Assembly: GCA_020161455.1 (NCBI GenBank)
Contig: JAIUNZ010000004.1
Location: 124,001-188,000, forward strand
DNA: 64,000 nucleotides
From: Bacteroidota bacterium
GTDB taxonomy: Bacteria; Bacteroidota; Bacteroidia; Flavobacteriales; Flavobacteriaceae
Direction: 5' to 3'
Under the pieces are notes generated by a model, which saw only the letters and a list, made by a program, of their open reading frames with translations, was not told the DNA's origin and did no database searches. Each line of letters opens with the position of its first letter. The first letter of the stretch is position 1. A program made the translations under genes and the position numbers. This document shows, piece by piece, positions 30,647 to 38,619 of this stretch.

Positions 30647-31517
30647 CGCAAAAAGCTATTTACATCTTCATTTGATAGTATTCATTTGGGGGTTTACAGC
30701 TATACTTGGCGCGTTAATTACACTTGATGCAATGCCACTAGTTTGGTTCAGAATGCTTTTAGCGATAGTATTTATTTTAGGATTCATTTATTGGAAAAAA
30801 ATGCCTTTAAAAGTTTCTAAAAAAGCATTACTTCAATTCATTTTCGCTGGGATAATAATTGCTTTACATTGGTTTACATTTTTTAAAGCCATCAAAATTT
30901 CCAATGTTTCAGTAACATTGGCTTGTTTGTCTTCGGGTGCTTTTTTTGCTTCTTTTATTGAACCTATTTTATTTGGAAAAAAAATCATTTGGTATGAAGT
31001 ATTGCTTGGAATTTTAGTTATTGTAGGATTGTATATTATTTTTAATGTAAAAGGGAATTATTTTTATGGAATTGTATTAGCCTTAACATCAGCATTTCTA
31101 TCAGCGTTGTTTTCTGTTATTAATAGTAAATTTGTAAAAACACACGATGCCACGATTATTTCATTTTATGAACTATCAGGCGGAGTTGTATTCTTTTCGA
31201 TATTATTGTTGTTTACTAATAAATTTTCGGTTGAATTTTTTAGTTTAACATTTCATGATTTACTGTATTTATTAATTTTAAGTTCCATTTGTACAGCTTA
31301 TGCTTTTATTGCATCTACAGCCGTTATGAAACATTTAAGTGCTTATACTGTTATGCTTACAATCAATCTAGAGCCAATTTATGGAATAATTTTAGCAGTA
31401 CTTATTTTTGATGAAAAAGAAAAAATGAGCGTTGGCTTTTACATTGGTGCCTTACTAATTTTAGTCACTGTTTTATTGAATGTCATTATAAAAACTAAAC
31501 TTAAAAAAAGAAGATAA
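30633..31517 (+). CDS. EamA/DMT family transporter
   Basis: 294 residues with ten predicted membrane helices in two EamA repeats (about 10-130 and 145-285). Characteristic blocks are FIWGFTAILGALITLDAMPLVWFRMLLA, SNVSVTLACLSSGAFFASFIEPIL, and TVMLTINLEPIYGIILAVLIF near the end of the second repeat. It exports or imports an unknown small metabolite. It overlaps the permease gene by 14 bp, suggesting translational coupling. Confidence 0.9.
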   Translation: MLNDNAKSYLHLHLIVFIWGFTAILGALITLDAMPLVWFRMLLAIVFILGFIYWKKMPLKVSKKALLQFIFAGIIIALHWFTFFKAIKISNVSVTLACLSSGAFFASFIEPILFGKKIIWYEVLLGILVIVGLYIIFNVKGNYFYGIVLALTSAFLSALFSVINSKFVKTHDATIISFYELSGGVVFFSILLLFTNKFSVEFFSLTFHDLLYLLILSSICTAYAFIASTAVMKHLSAYTVMLTINLEPIYGIILAVLIFDEKEKMSVGFYIGALLILVTVLLNVIIKTKLKKRR

Positions 31518-31585
31518 ACTTGATGTTTTTGCCAATTTTGCGATAAAATATTAAATAGTTTTAACTGTTTCAGAATTTAAAATTT

Positions 31586-31593
31586 TATATTTG
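31586..31593 (+). promoter_or_regulatory. -7 box (TATATTTG) upstream of accA
   Basis: A perfect TAnnTTTG box 28 bp before the accA ATG, in the 104-bp gap after the EamA gene. Confidence 0.6.
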
Positions 31594-31621
31594 CTTTCAT
31601 AAAAATAAAACAATCAATTTT

Positions 31622-32575
31622 ATGGAATATTTAGATTTTGAACTCCCTATAAAAGAACTTGAAGACCAGTTAGATAAATGTTTAATAATTGGACAAGAAT
31701 CAGATGTAGATGTTTCAAAGACCTGCAAACAAATTGAAAAAAAGTTAGAAGAAACAAAGAAAAATATCTACAAAAATTTAACCGCCTGGCAAAGAGTTCA
31801 ACTTTCTCGACATCCAAATAGACCTTACACTATGGATCACATCAAAGGTTTTTGTGGCGAAACTTTTTTAGAACTTCATGGAGATAGAGGTTTCAAAGAC
31901 GACAAAGCAATGGTTGGAGGACTCGGAAAAATTGATGGGCAATCCTTTATGATTGTCGGACAACAAAAAGGATACAATACCAAAACACGTCAATATAGAA
32001 ATTTTGGAATGGCAAATCCGGAAGGTTATAGAAAAGCATTGCGCTTAATGAAGATGGCCGAAAAATTTAATATTCCTGTACTAACTTTAATTGATACACC
32101 TGGAGCTTATCCTGGATTAGAAGCCGAAGAACGCGGACAAGGTGAAGCAATTGCTAGAAATATTTTTGAAATGTGTCGCCTTAAAGTACCAATTATTTGT
32201 GTTATTGTTGGCGAAGGTGCTTCTGGCGGTGCATTAGGAATTGGCGTTGGCGACAGGGTTTTAATGATGGAAAATACTTGGTATTCCGTAATTTCTCCAG
32301 AATCTTGCTCTTCAATTTTATGGAAAAGCTGGGAACACAAAGAAACTGCCGCCGATGCTCTAAAATTAACTTCTACTGATATGAAAAAACAAAAATTAGT
32401 TGATGAAGTTATTCCAGAACCACTTGGTGGAGCGCATTATGACAGAGAAACGACTTTTAAAACAGTAGAAAAATATATTATGAAATCTTATAACGAACTA
32501 AAAGTTTTATCAACAACCGAACTTATTGCCCAAAGGATGGACAAGTATAGTAAAATGGGTGAGTTTAAAGAGTAA
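31622..32575 (+). CDS. accA: acetyl-CoA carboxylase carboxyltransferase subunit alpha
   Basis: 317 residues, family-typical length. Transfers carboxyl from biotin to acetyl-CoA in the first step of fatty acid synthesis, together with AccD. The N-terminal helical part ([17 protein letters not shown]) is followed by [23 protein letters not shown], a crotonase-like core with [27 protein letters not shown] and [31 protein letters not shown]. It has its own promoter and terminator. Confidence 0.97.
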   Translation: MEYLDFELPIKELEDQLDKCLIIGQESDVDVSKTCKQIEKKLEETKKNIYKNLTAWQRVQLSRHPNRPYTMDHIKGFCGETFLELHGDRGFKDDKAMVGGLGKIDGQSFMIVGQQKGYNTKTRQYRNFGMANPEGYRKALRLMKMAEKFNIPVLTLIDTPGAYPGLEAEERGQGEAIARNIFEMCRLKVPIICVIVGEGASGGALGIGVGDRVLMMENTWYSVISPESCSSILWKSWEHKETAADALKLTSTDMKKQKLVDEVIPEPLGGAHYDRETTFKTVEKYIMKSYNELKVLSTTELIAQRMDKYSKMGEFKE

Positions 32576-32596
32576 AAATCATACAAAATAGTTCTT

Positions 32597-32627
32597 AATC
32601 CGAAACCCAATCGTTTCGGATTTTTTT
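32597..32627 (+). terminator. intrinsic terminator after accA
   Basis: Stem AATCCGAAAC / GTTTCGGATT (10 bp, 6-base loop, 32598-32623) followed by seven T. Confidence 0.9.
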
Positions 32628-32716
32628 ATGGTTATCAACAAAAAAAAATAACTTTTCAACAGTTAAATTGTATAACTCAACTTTAATTTCTGTTTAAAAA
32701 AAAGTACTTTCGCTCA

Positions 32717-34267
32717 ATGGAAAATTTCAAAAATATCAATCCAATAAAAGTAGATAAAACTACTATAATAAACCTAGAAAAAGGAAAATTACCACCACAA
32801 GCCTTAGACCTTGAGGAAGCTGTTCTTGGAGCCATGATGATTGATAAAAAAGGAGTTGATGAAGTTATTGATATTTTGCAACCTGATGCTTTTTACAAAG
32901 AAGGACACAAGCATATTTTTGAAGCCATTTTTCAGTTATTCACAGATTCTCAGCCAATTGACTTATTAACAGTTTCTGCTCAGCTCAAAAAGAGTGGAAA
33001 ATTGGATTTGGCAGGTGGTGATTTTTACTTAATTCAACTTACACAAAAGATTTCGTCTTCGGCACATATTGAGTTTCATTCAAGAATTATTCTGCAAAAA
33101 TTTATTCAAAGAAGTTTAATCAGAATATCATCAGAAATTATTGAAGAGTCGTATGATGAATCAACCGATGTTTTTGACTTATTAGACAAAGCAGAATCAA
33201 AACTATATGAAGTAACACAAGGAAACATTAAACGAAGTTCTGAAACGGCACAAAGTTTGGTTATACAAGCAAAAAAACGAATTGAAGAAATAGCTAATAA
33301 AGAAGGTTTAAGCGGTATTGCAACAGGATTTGATAAATTAGACAAAATCACTTCTGGATGGCAACCTTCTGATTTAGTGATTATTGCGGCTCGTCCAGGT
33401 ATGGGGAAAACAGCATTTGTACTTTCTATGGCGCGTAATATGGCTATCGATTTTGGTCATCCTGTAGCATTGTTTTCTTTAGAAATGTCTTCTGTTCAAC
33501 TAATTACACGTCTTATTTCCTCTGAAACAGGTTTGTCATCAGAGAAACTAAGAACAGGTAAATTAGAAAAACACGAATGGGAACAGCTTTCAACTAAAGT
33601 AAAAAATTTAGAAAAAGCACCACTGTTTATTGACGATACACCATCACTTTCAATATTTGATTTACGTGCTAAAGCAAGACGTTTGTCTTCACAACATGGT
33701 ATAAAATTAATCATTGTGGATTACCTTCAATTGATGACTGCAGGTGGAAGTAATGGAAAAGGTGGCGGAAATCGAGAGCAGGAAATCTCTACTATTTCTA
33801 GAAACTTAAAAGCATTAGCAAAAGAATTGGAAGTGCCAGTGATTGCTTTGTCTCAATTATCACGTGCTGTTGAAACACGTGGTTCAAGTAAAAGACCTTT
33901 GTTGTCCGACCTACGTGAATCTGGAGCTATTGAGCAAGATGCTGATATTGTTTCGTTTATTTATCGTCCTGAATATTATAAAATTGACGAATGGGATGAC
34001 GACGAGCATACGCCAACTGCAGGTCAAGCCGAATTTATTATTGCAAAACACAGAAATGGTTCGCTTGAAAACGTGCGTTTGAAATTTATTGGAAATTTAG
34101 GAAAATTTGATAATCTTGAGGATTTTGGTAGTATGTATGATGATTTTCCTTCAAGAATGAATGCAGATGAAAATCCTTTTTTTACCAAAAATCTTCCTTC
34201 AGCAAACGATGCTTTTGGTAGTAATATAAATACTTCAGAAGATGATGATAGTGATGTCCCGTTTTAG
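32717..34267 (+). CDS. dnaB: replicative DNA helicase DnaB
   Basis: 516 residues. The N-terminal primase/loader-interacting domain (about 22-125: PPQALDLEEAVLGAMMIDKKGVDEV) is followed by a RecA-like motor with Walker A ARPGMGKTAF, SLEMSSVQL, Walker B IIVDYLQLM, and LKALAKELEVPVIALSQLSRAVETR. The acidic tail (SEDDDSDVPF) is typical for the family in this phylum. No intein. A TACTTTCG box at 32705-32712, 4 bp before the ATG, suggests a very short leader. Confidence 0.97.
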   Translation: MENFKNINPIKVDKTTIINLEKGKLPPQALDLEEAVLGAMMIDKKGVDEVIDILQPDAFYKEGHKHIFEAIFQLFTDSQPIDLLTVSAQLKKSGKLDLAGGDFYLIQLTQKISSSAHIEFHSRIILQKFIQRSLIRISSEIIEESYDESTDVFDLLDKAESKLYEVTQGNIKRSSETAQSLVIQAKKRIEEIANKEGLSGIATGFDKLDKITSGWQPSDLVIIAARPGMGKTAFVLSMARNMAIDFGHPVALFSLEMSSVQLITRLISSETGLSSEKLRTGKLEKHEWEQLSTKVKNLEKAPLFIDDTPSLSIFDLRAKARRLSSQHGIKLIIVDYLQLMTAGGSNGKGGGNREQEISTISRNLKALAKELEVPVIALSQLSRAVETRGSSKRPLLSDLRESGAIEQDADIVSFIYRPEYYKIDEWDDDEHTPTAGQAEFIIAKHRNGSLENVRLKFIGNLGKFDNLEDFGSMYDDFPSRMNADENPFFTKNLPSANDAFGSNINTSEDDDSDVPF

Positions 34268-34294
34268 ATAAAAATTCAAATAATATTATTTTGT

Positions 34295-34337
34295 TGCTAA
34301 AAACAGGTTGAATAGCCTGGTTTTAGCATTTTTTTTT
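34295..34337 (+). terminator. intrinsic terminator after dnaB
   Basis: Stem TGCTAAAAACAGG / CCTGGTTTTAGCA (13 bp with a mismatch, 34295-34328) followed by a run of T. Confidence 0.88.
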
Positions 34338-34375
34338 GTTTTAATTTTACAAACACTAAACAGCTAACAATAACT

Positions 34376-34504
34376 ATGAAAAGTATAAATTTTGACATCT
34401 ATTTTATACAGAAAACAATAGTGACCACTTTTATAGTTGCTTTAATTCTTTGCTCTATACTTTTATTTATTTTTTTTAAAACAAGAAAAATTTTAAGTCA
34501 ATAA
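34376..34504 (+). CDS. small single-helix membrane protein (42 aa)
   Basis: A 42-codon frame, MKSINFDIYFIQKTIVTTF then a hydrophobic helix (about 15-34) and a basic end KTRKILSQ. It sits between the dnaB terminator and the second kinase module, on the same strand, 40 bp before the next start. It may be part of that module's transcript. No family recognised. Confidence 0.45.
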   Translation: MKSINFDIYFIQKTIVTTFIVALILCSILLFIFFKTRKILSQ

Positions 34505-34544
34505 TGCTTAAATTACCAACTAATTCAAACTTAAATCAGATATT

Positions 34545-34859
34545 ATGAATGACAATCAAATTAAATTAGAAGAAGCACAAAAATGGGCAGAAAATTGGAG
34601 AAATAAACAACCTGATGTGGTAAAAGCATTCTTAATTCCAAAAGAAGACATCATTGCATTGTATGAAAGTATAACTCTAAAAGGAGCTCAAGATGTACGT
34701 GGTTACTTAGGAATACGGGAAACAGGCGAATACAAAATGATGTTTGTAGCAGTAGATACTAAAGGTAACGACAGAATCGATTTGGGAATATATGATTTAA
34801 CTCAACCTTGTCCTAATTTTTGTGATTTGGAAAGTCCTTTATATGATTTGAAAAAATAA
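34545..34859 (+). CDS. soluble hypothetical protein with CPNFC motif (module 2, first gene)
   Basis: 104 residues: LEEAQKWAENWRNK, then AFLIPKEDIIALYES, VRGYLGIRETGEYKMMFVAVDTKGNDRIDLGIYDL and C-terminal QPCPNFCDLESPLY. Its blocks align in order with those of 2690-3190 (aspartate/glutamate helix, V-R-x-aromatic/Y strand, hydrophobic strand, Cys-Pro end). No signal peptide. The stop overlaps the next start by 1 bp (TAATG), which implies translational coupling to the membrane protein. Function unknown; the conserved Cys-Pro motif could bind metal. Confidence 0.75.
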   Translation: MNDNQIKLEEAQKWAENWRNKQPDVVKAFLIPKEDIIALYESITLKGAQDVRGYLGIRETGEYKMMFVAVDTKGNDRIDLGIYDLTQPCPNFCDLESPLYDLKK

Positions 34860-35494
34860 TGGCAAGAATAACTGGTGACATTGCTTTTTACCTTTTGATA
34901 CTTAATTGTATCCTTTACTTTAAAAGTTATCCTAATTTTGGAAAACCTTTTAAATTTTTTACTTTATATATTTTTTCACATACAGTTGTAGAAATAGGTA
35001 TGCGAACATTATCTTTTTATAAGCTAAATAATCACTTTATGACGCACATTTATTTTGTTATGCAGTTTTTGTTTCTAAGTCTCTTTTTTTATGAATTAAT
35101 TGAAAAAAGAATCCAAAAAAAAATAATATTGAGCTATATGCTGGTTTGTTTTAGTACCCTAATTTTGCAATATGTTTTTAATCCAGTATTGTTCTTTAAG
35201 TTTAATCTTCTAGAGATATTTATAACAACTTTTCCATTAATAATTTATGCAACTTTCTATCTTTTTGAAATGCTAGAAAAGAAAAAAGAATTTTATATGA
35301 TAACCATTGCATTAATTGTTTATCTTTTCGGAAGTACAATAGTATTTTTGTTTGGAAATATTTTAAATAATATAAATTTTAATTTCTCTAAGTTTTTTTG
35401 GTCACTTAATACAATATTGTATCTTCTTTTTCAAGTAATTGTCTTAATAGAATGGTTAAGAAATTATTCCAAAAAACCTTTAAAATCTAAGTAA
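34859..35494 (+). CDS. integral membrane protein, candidate sensor subunit of kinase module 2
   Basis: 211 residues with about six to seven helices (from LLILNCILYFKSYP to LNTILYLLFQVIVLIEWL). No signal peptide or catalytic motif. Both ends overlap neighbours by 1 bp (TAATG at each junction), so it is made in step with the small protein and the kinase. Its size and position equal those of 1996-2661. Inferred to be the membrane-sensing partner of a kinase that lacks its own sensor. Confidence 0.8.
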   Translation: MARITGDIAFYLLILNCILYFKSYPNFGKPFKFFTLYIFSHTVVEIGMRTLSFYKLNNHFMTHIYFVMQFLFLSLFFYELIEKRIQKKIILSYMLVCFSTLILQYVFNPVLFFKFNLLEIFITTFPLIIYATFYLFEMLEKKKEFYMITIALIVYLFGSTIVFLFGNILNNINFNFSKFFWSLNTILYLLFQVIVLIEWLRNYSKKPLKSK

Positions 35495-36279
35495 TGAAAA
35501 CGACAGTTGACATCGAGTTTTTAAATGTAATTTTTTATATTTTCCTAGGATTTCTTCTAATGGCAATAGTCATTATCGTTTTCTTTTTTAAATCTCGAAA
35601 AAAAATAATTGAGAAAGAACTTGAAAAAAAGAATTTGGAATTAAGTTATCAAAAAGAACTATTACGAGCCGTTATCATTACACAAGAAGAAGAACGAAAA
35701 CGAATTGCTCAAGATTTACACGATGATATTAGCTCAAAGTTGAACATAGTTTCATTGAATACACATCTTTTAAAAACACCAAATTTATCTGAAAATGAAG
35801 TGAAGGATATTACAGAAAACATTATAAGTTTGACAACAAAAGCACTTGATAGTTCTAGGACGATTGCCCACAACTTGCTGCCTCCAGTTTTGGATAAATT
35901 TGGATTTCATGCTGCAATAGATGAACTTTCACTAGAATATAGAACGATTAAATCAGTGGTTGTAAACTATAAAAACGAAACCAAAAATGAAATATTTTCT
36001 AATGAAGTTCAATTGCATTTATTTAGAATCTTACAAGAATTGATGAATAACTCTATAAAACATGGCAAAGCTAGTGAGATTTCAATTTTGGTAAGTAAAA
36101 AAGCAGCAACTAATATGTTGGTTTATACGGATAATGGTATTGGCTTTGAATTAGAAAAGCTAAAAAATAAAAGTGGATTAGGAATAAAAAACATCGAAAG
36201 TAGGGTTGGTTTTATCAATGGAAAAATGATTTTAAAGACCTCAAAAAATGAAGGGATTTATGTAATGATTACTTTTTAA
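35494..36279 (+). CDS. sensor histidine kinase, NarX/DesK-type (module 2)
   Basis: 261 residues: one N-terminal helix (about 9-32), a coiled coil (35-62), HisKA_3-type dimerisation with phosphoacceptor His76 in AQDLHDDISSKL, an N box (LQELMNNSIKHG) and a G box (DNGIGFE, KSGLGIKNIESR). No sensing domain of its own. It starts 1 bp inside the membrane protein gene and ends 2 bp before the regulator gene. Confidence 0.93.
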   Translation: MKTTVDIEFLNVIFYIFLGFLLMAIVIIVFFFKSRKKIIEKELEKKNLELSYQKELLRAVIITQEEERKRIAQDLHDDISSKLNIVSLNTHLLKTPNLSENEVKDITENIISLTTKALDSSRTIAHNLLPPVLDKFGFHAAIDELSLEYRTIKSVVVNYKNETKNEIFSNEVQLHLFRILQELMNNSIKHGKASEISILVSKKAATNMLVYTDNGIGFELEKLKNKSGLGIKNIESRVGFINGKMILKTSKNEGIYVMITF

Positions 36280-36281
36280 AT

Positions 36282-36944
36282 ATGGAGCCTATAAAAATTA
36301 TTTTAGTTGATGATGAAGTATTATTCCGAAAAGGAATTTTCTTTCTATTGCAACGAGAGCCTAATTTTGAAATTATCTTTGAAGCAAGTGATGGTCAAGA
36401 ATTAATTAATTATTTGAAAAATACAACCATACATCCCGACATCATCATGATGGATTTAAAAATGCCAACATTAAATGGTGTAGAAGCTACAAAAATCATC
36501 AGAAAAGATTTTCCCAAAATAAACATCATTGCTTTAACAAGTTACAACACAGATACATTTATTAAGAATATGATAGAAATTGGTGCATCTTCTTATTTAA
36601 TAAAAAATGCTACTCCTATAGAAATGGTCGAAACGATTACTAAAGTTGCCAGTCAAGGATTTTATTATAGTGAAGCTGTTTATAAAATTCTCAATTCTGA
36701 AATTCAAATTGATGCTCTTAATTTAGAATTAAAATTCTTAAAATGCGATTTGTCTTCTAGAGAAAGAGAAGTTTTAACGTTAATTTGCAAACAGTATAGT
36801 GCTACTGAAATTGCTGAAAAGCTTTGTATCAGCGCAAGAACTGTAGATGGTCATAGAAATAATTTATTATTAAAAACAGAAGCGAAAAACATTGCTGGAT
36901 TGGTAGTGTTTGCAATTCAAAATAAAATTGTTTTATTAGATTAA
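36282..36944 (+). CDS. NarL/FixJ-type response regulator (module 2)
   Basis: 220 residues: receiver domain 1-122 with DD at 10-11, Asp58 (IIMMDLKMP), Thr/Ser and Lys (SYLIKNA); LuxR-type helix-turn-helix about 152-212 (LSSREREVLTLICKQYSATEIAEKLCISARTVDGHRNN). Last gene of the second module, followed by a hairpin terminator. Target genes unknown; I saw no CTAGTGA dyads upstream of this copy. Confidence 0.95.
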   Translation: MEPIKIILVDDEVLFRKGIFFLLQREPNFEIIFEASDGQELINYLKNTTIHPDIIMMDLKMPTLNGVEATKIIRKDFPKINIIALTSYNTDTFIKNMIEIGASSYLIKNATPIEMVETITKVASQGFYYSEAVYKILNSEIQIDALNLELKFLKCDLSSREREVLTLICKQYSATEIAEKLCISARTVDGHRNNLLLKTEAKNIAGLVVFAIQNKIVLLD

Positions 36945-36954
36945 AAATTAAAAA

Positions 36955-36988
36955 AAAACGTGGTTAAAACAAATAAACCACGTTTTCT
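36955..36988 (+). terminator. intrinsic terminator after module 2
   Basis: AAAACGTGGTT (36957-) pairs with AACCACGTTTT (ending 36986); A/T-rich flanks on both sides, so it may also serve the convergent small gene at 37009. Confidence 0.8.
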
Positions 36989-37008
36989 AAAAATAGGTAA
37001 GTCTCAAT

Positions 37009-37119
37009 TTACCCAATAATAATATCAAAAGCCATTATAAAATTTACCACAATAATCATAAATAGCACCAACAAAGCTATTTTTACAACAGAATTCAATT
37101 TATTTAAACTTTTAGACAT
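37009..37119 (-). CDS. small single-helix membrane protein (36 aa)
   Basis: 36 codons from ATG 37119: MSKSLNKLNSVVKIALLVLF..., one hydrophobic helix about 11-33 and the end DIIIG. A longer in-frame start at 37191 exists, but its extra residues look non-coding. Isolated between convergent and divergent genes. No family or function assigned. Confidence 0.45.
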   Translation of the reverse strand: MSKSLNKLNSVVKIALLVLFMIIVVNFIMAFDIIIG

Positions 37120-37276
37120 AACCACAATGTTTTTATAATGACTTTTTGATATTCCAAAATTAATGGATACAATCGGACTGTATATACGCAAATCAACCTG
37201 TTTTTAGATTTTATTTTTAACAGAAATTTGACGTAAAACTTCATTTTATATAGTATATTCGAATAAAATTTTGAAA

Positions 37277-38542
37277 ATGAACTTTTTTACAAAAACCATT
37301 TTATTGCTTTTTTTGTGTTTTTCAACTGCGGTTAAAGCCAATTTTATACTGCTGCCAATGGATGATGTTTCTCAAAAAAATCATCTAAAAGCTTATGGTA
37401 TAACTTATTGGTGTTTGGACAAAAATTACAAAGCCAGTTGGTTGCTCAATTATCGTGGTGGTTCATTTTTGTTGCCCGACGCTCCAGAAATTAGAAAGGA
37501 ATGCCAAATTCGAGGTGTTAGTTTTGAAATACTATCCATTTCAGAAGCAAACCAAATTTTAGATGAAATTTCATCACCATCTGTAAATATGGAAACAGTT
37601 GTGCTAGAAAAAGCACCTAAAATAGCTGTTTATACACCAAAAGGGAAACAACCTTGGGATGATGCTGTAACAATGGTTTTAACTTATGCCGAAATTCCTT
37701 TTACGCCAATATATGACGAAGAAGTGTTGTCCGACCAATTAATTCTATACGATTGGTTGCATTTGCATCATGAGGATTTTACCGGTCAATATGGAAAATT
37801 CTTTGGTGCTTATAGAAATGCTCCTTGGTATATCGAACAAAAGAAAGACGCAGAAGCTTTGGCTGCCAAATTAGGTTTTGCAAAAGTATCGCAAGAAAAA
37901 TTAGCCGTTGCCAAGAAGATTAGAGATTTTGTAATTGGTGGCGGATTTATGTTTGCTATGTGTTCTGCAACAGATAGTTTTGATATTGCACTAGCAGCCG
38001 AAGGTGTTGATATTTGCGAACCCATGTTTGATGGTGACAATAGTGACGCCAACTATCAATCGAAAATTGATTATTCCAAATCATTTGCCTTTAAAGATTT
38101 TATTTTAGAAAGAAGACCAGAAAAATATGAATTCTCAGATATTGATATGACGGAAAAAAGGAGAATTCCAATGGAGAAAGATTATTTCACGTTAATGGAT
38201 TTCTCAGCAAAGTGGGATGTTATTCCAAGTATGTTGTGTCAAAATCACACACAATTGGTTAAAGGTTTTATGGGGCAAACCACAGCTTTTGATAGAAGTT
38301 TAATTAAATCAAGTGTATTAGTTTTGGGTGAAAACCAATTAAACGAAGAAGGAAGATACATTCACGGACAAAAAGGAAAAGGATTCTTTACCTTTTTTGG
38401 AGGTCATGATCCAGAAGATTATCAGCATAGAGTAGGAGATGAGCCAACCGTTTTAGACTTACATCCAAATTCTCCAGGTTTTCGATTGATTCTGAATAAT
38501 GTATTGTTTCCAGCTGCTAGAAAGAAACCGCAGAAAACCTAA
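37277..38542 (+). CDS. secreted protein of the family often named asparagine synthetase B
   Basis: 421 residues from ATG 37277 (a TTG at 37271 is alternative). The signal peptide is MNFFTKTILLLFLCFSTAVKA. The mature part has ILLPMDDVSQKNHLKAYGITYW and NYRGGSFLLPD, then KIAVYTPKGKQPWDDAVTMVL, VIGGGFMFAMCSATDSFDIALAA, GEGRYIHG-like GRYIHGQKGKGFFTFFGGHDPEDYQHRVGD and a C-terminal PNSPGFRLILNN. Databases often carry the name asparagine synthetase B for such proteins (from memory), but export and the absence of an N-terminal Cys2 glutaminase or ATP-pyrophosphatase motif speak against that reaction. The amidotransferase-like glycine-rich FAMCSATD part suggests a type 1 GATase-like fold. Confidence 0.7.
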   Translation: MNFFTKTILLLFLCFSTAVKANFILLPMDDVSQKNHLKAYGITYWCLDKNYKASWLLNYRGGSFLLPDAPEIRKECQIRGVSFEILSISEANQILDEISSPSVNMETVVLEKAPKIAVYTPKGKQPWDDAVTMVLTYAEIPFTPIYDEEVLSDQLILYDWLHLHHEDFTGQYGKFFGAYRNAPWYIEQKKDAEALAAKLGFAKVSQEKLAVAKKIRDFVIGGGFMFAMCSATDSFDIALAAEGVDICEPMFDGDNSDANYQSKIDYSKSFAFKDFILERRPEKYEFSDIDMTEKRRIPMEKDYFTLMDFSAKWDVIPSMLCQNHTQLVKGFMGQTTAFDRSLIKSSVLVLGENQLNEEGRYIHGQKGKGFFTFFGGHDPEDYQHRVGDEPTVLDLHPNSPGFRLILNNVLFPAARKKPQKT

Positions 38543-38547
38543 CATAA

Positions 38548-38617
38548 AAATTTCAAAAGTTAAATTCCAAATTCCAATTCTAAACTTTGGGATTTGGAAT
38601 TTAACTTTTGAAATTTC
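38548..38617. terminator. long inverted repeat between convergent genes
   Basis: 38548-38575 (AAATTTCAAAAGTTAAATTC...) is nearly a perfect complement of 38589-38616, a stem of about 27 bp around a 13-base loop. It can terminate both flanking convergent genes but is longer than usual terminators and shares AAATTCCAAATTCC words with other sites in the window (16797-16816, 19128-19145). Confidence 0.7.
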
Positions 38618-38619
38618 AC

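Noticed and set aside
37120..37191. Longer start of the 36-residue membrane protein
   Set aside because: The added segment has no coding character, and the ATG at 37119 gives a clean single-helix protein.
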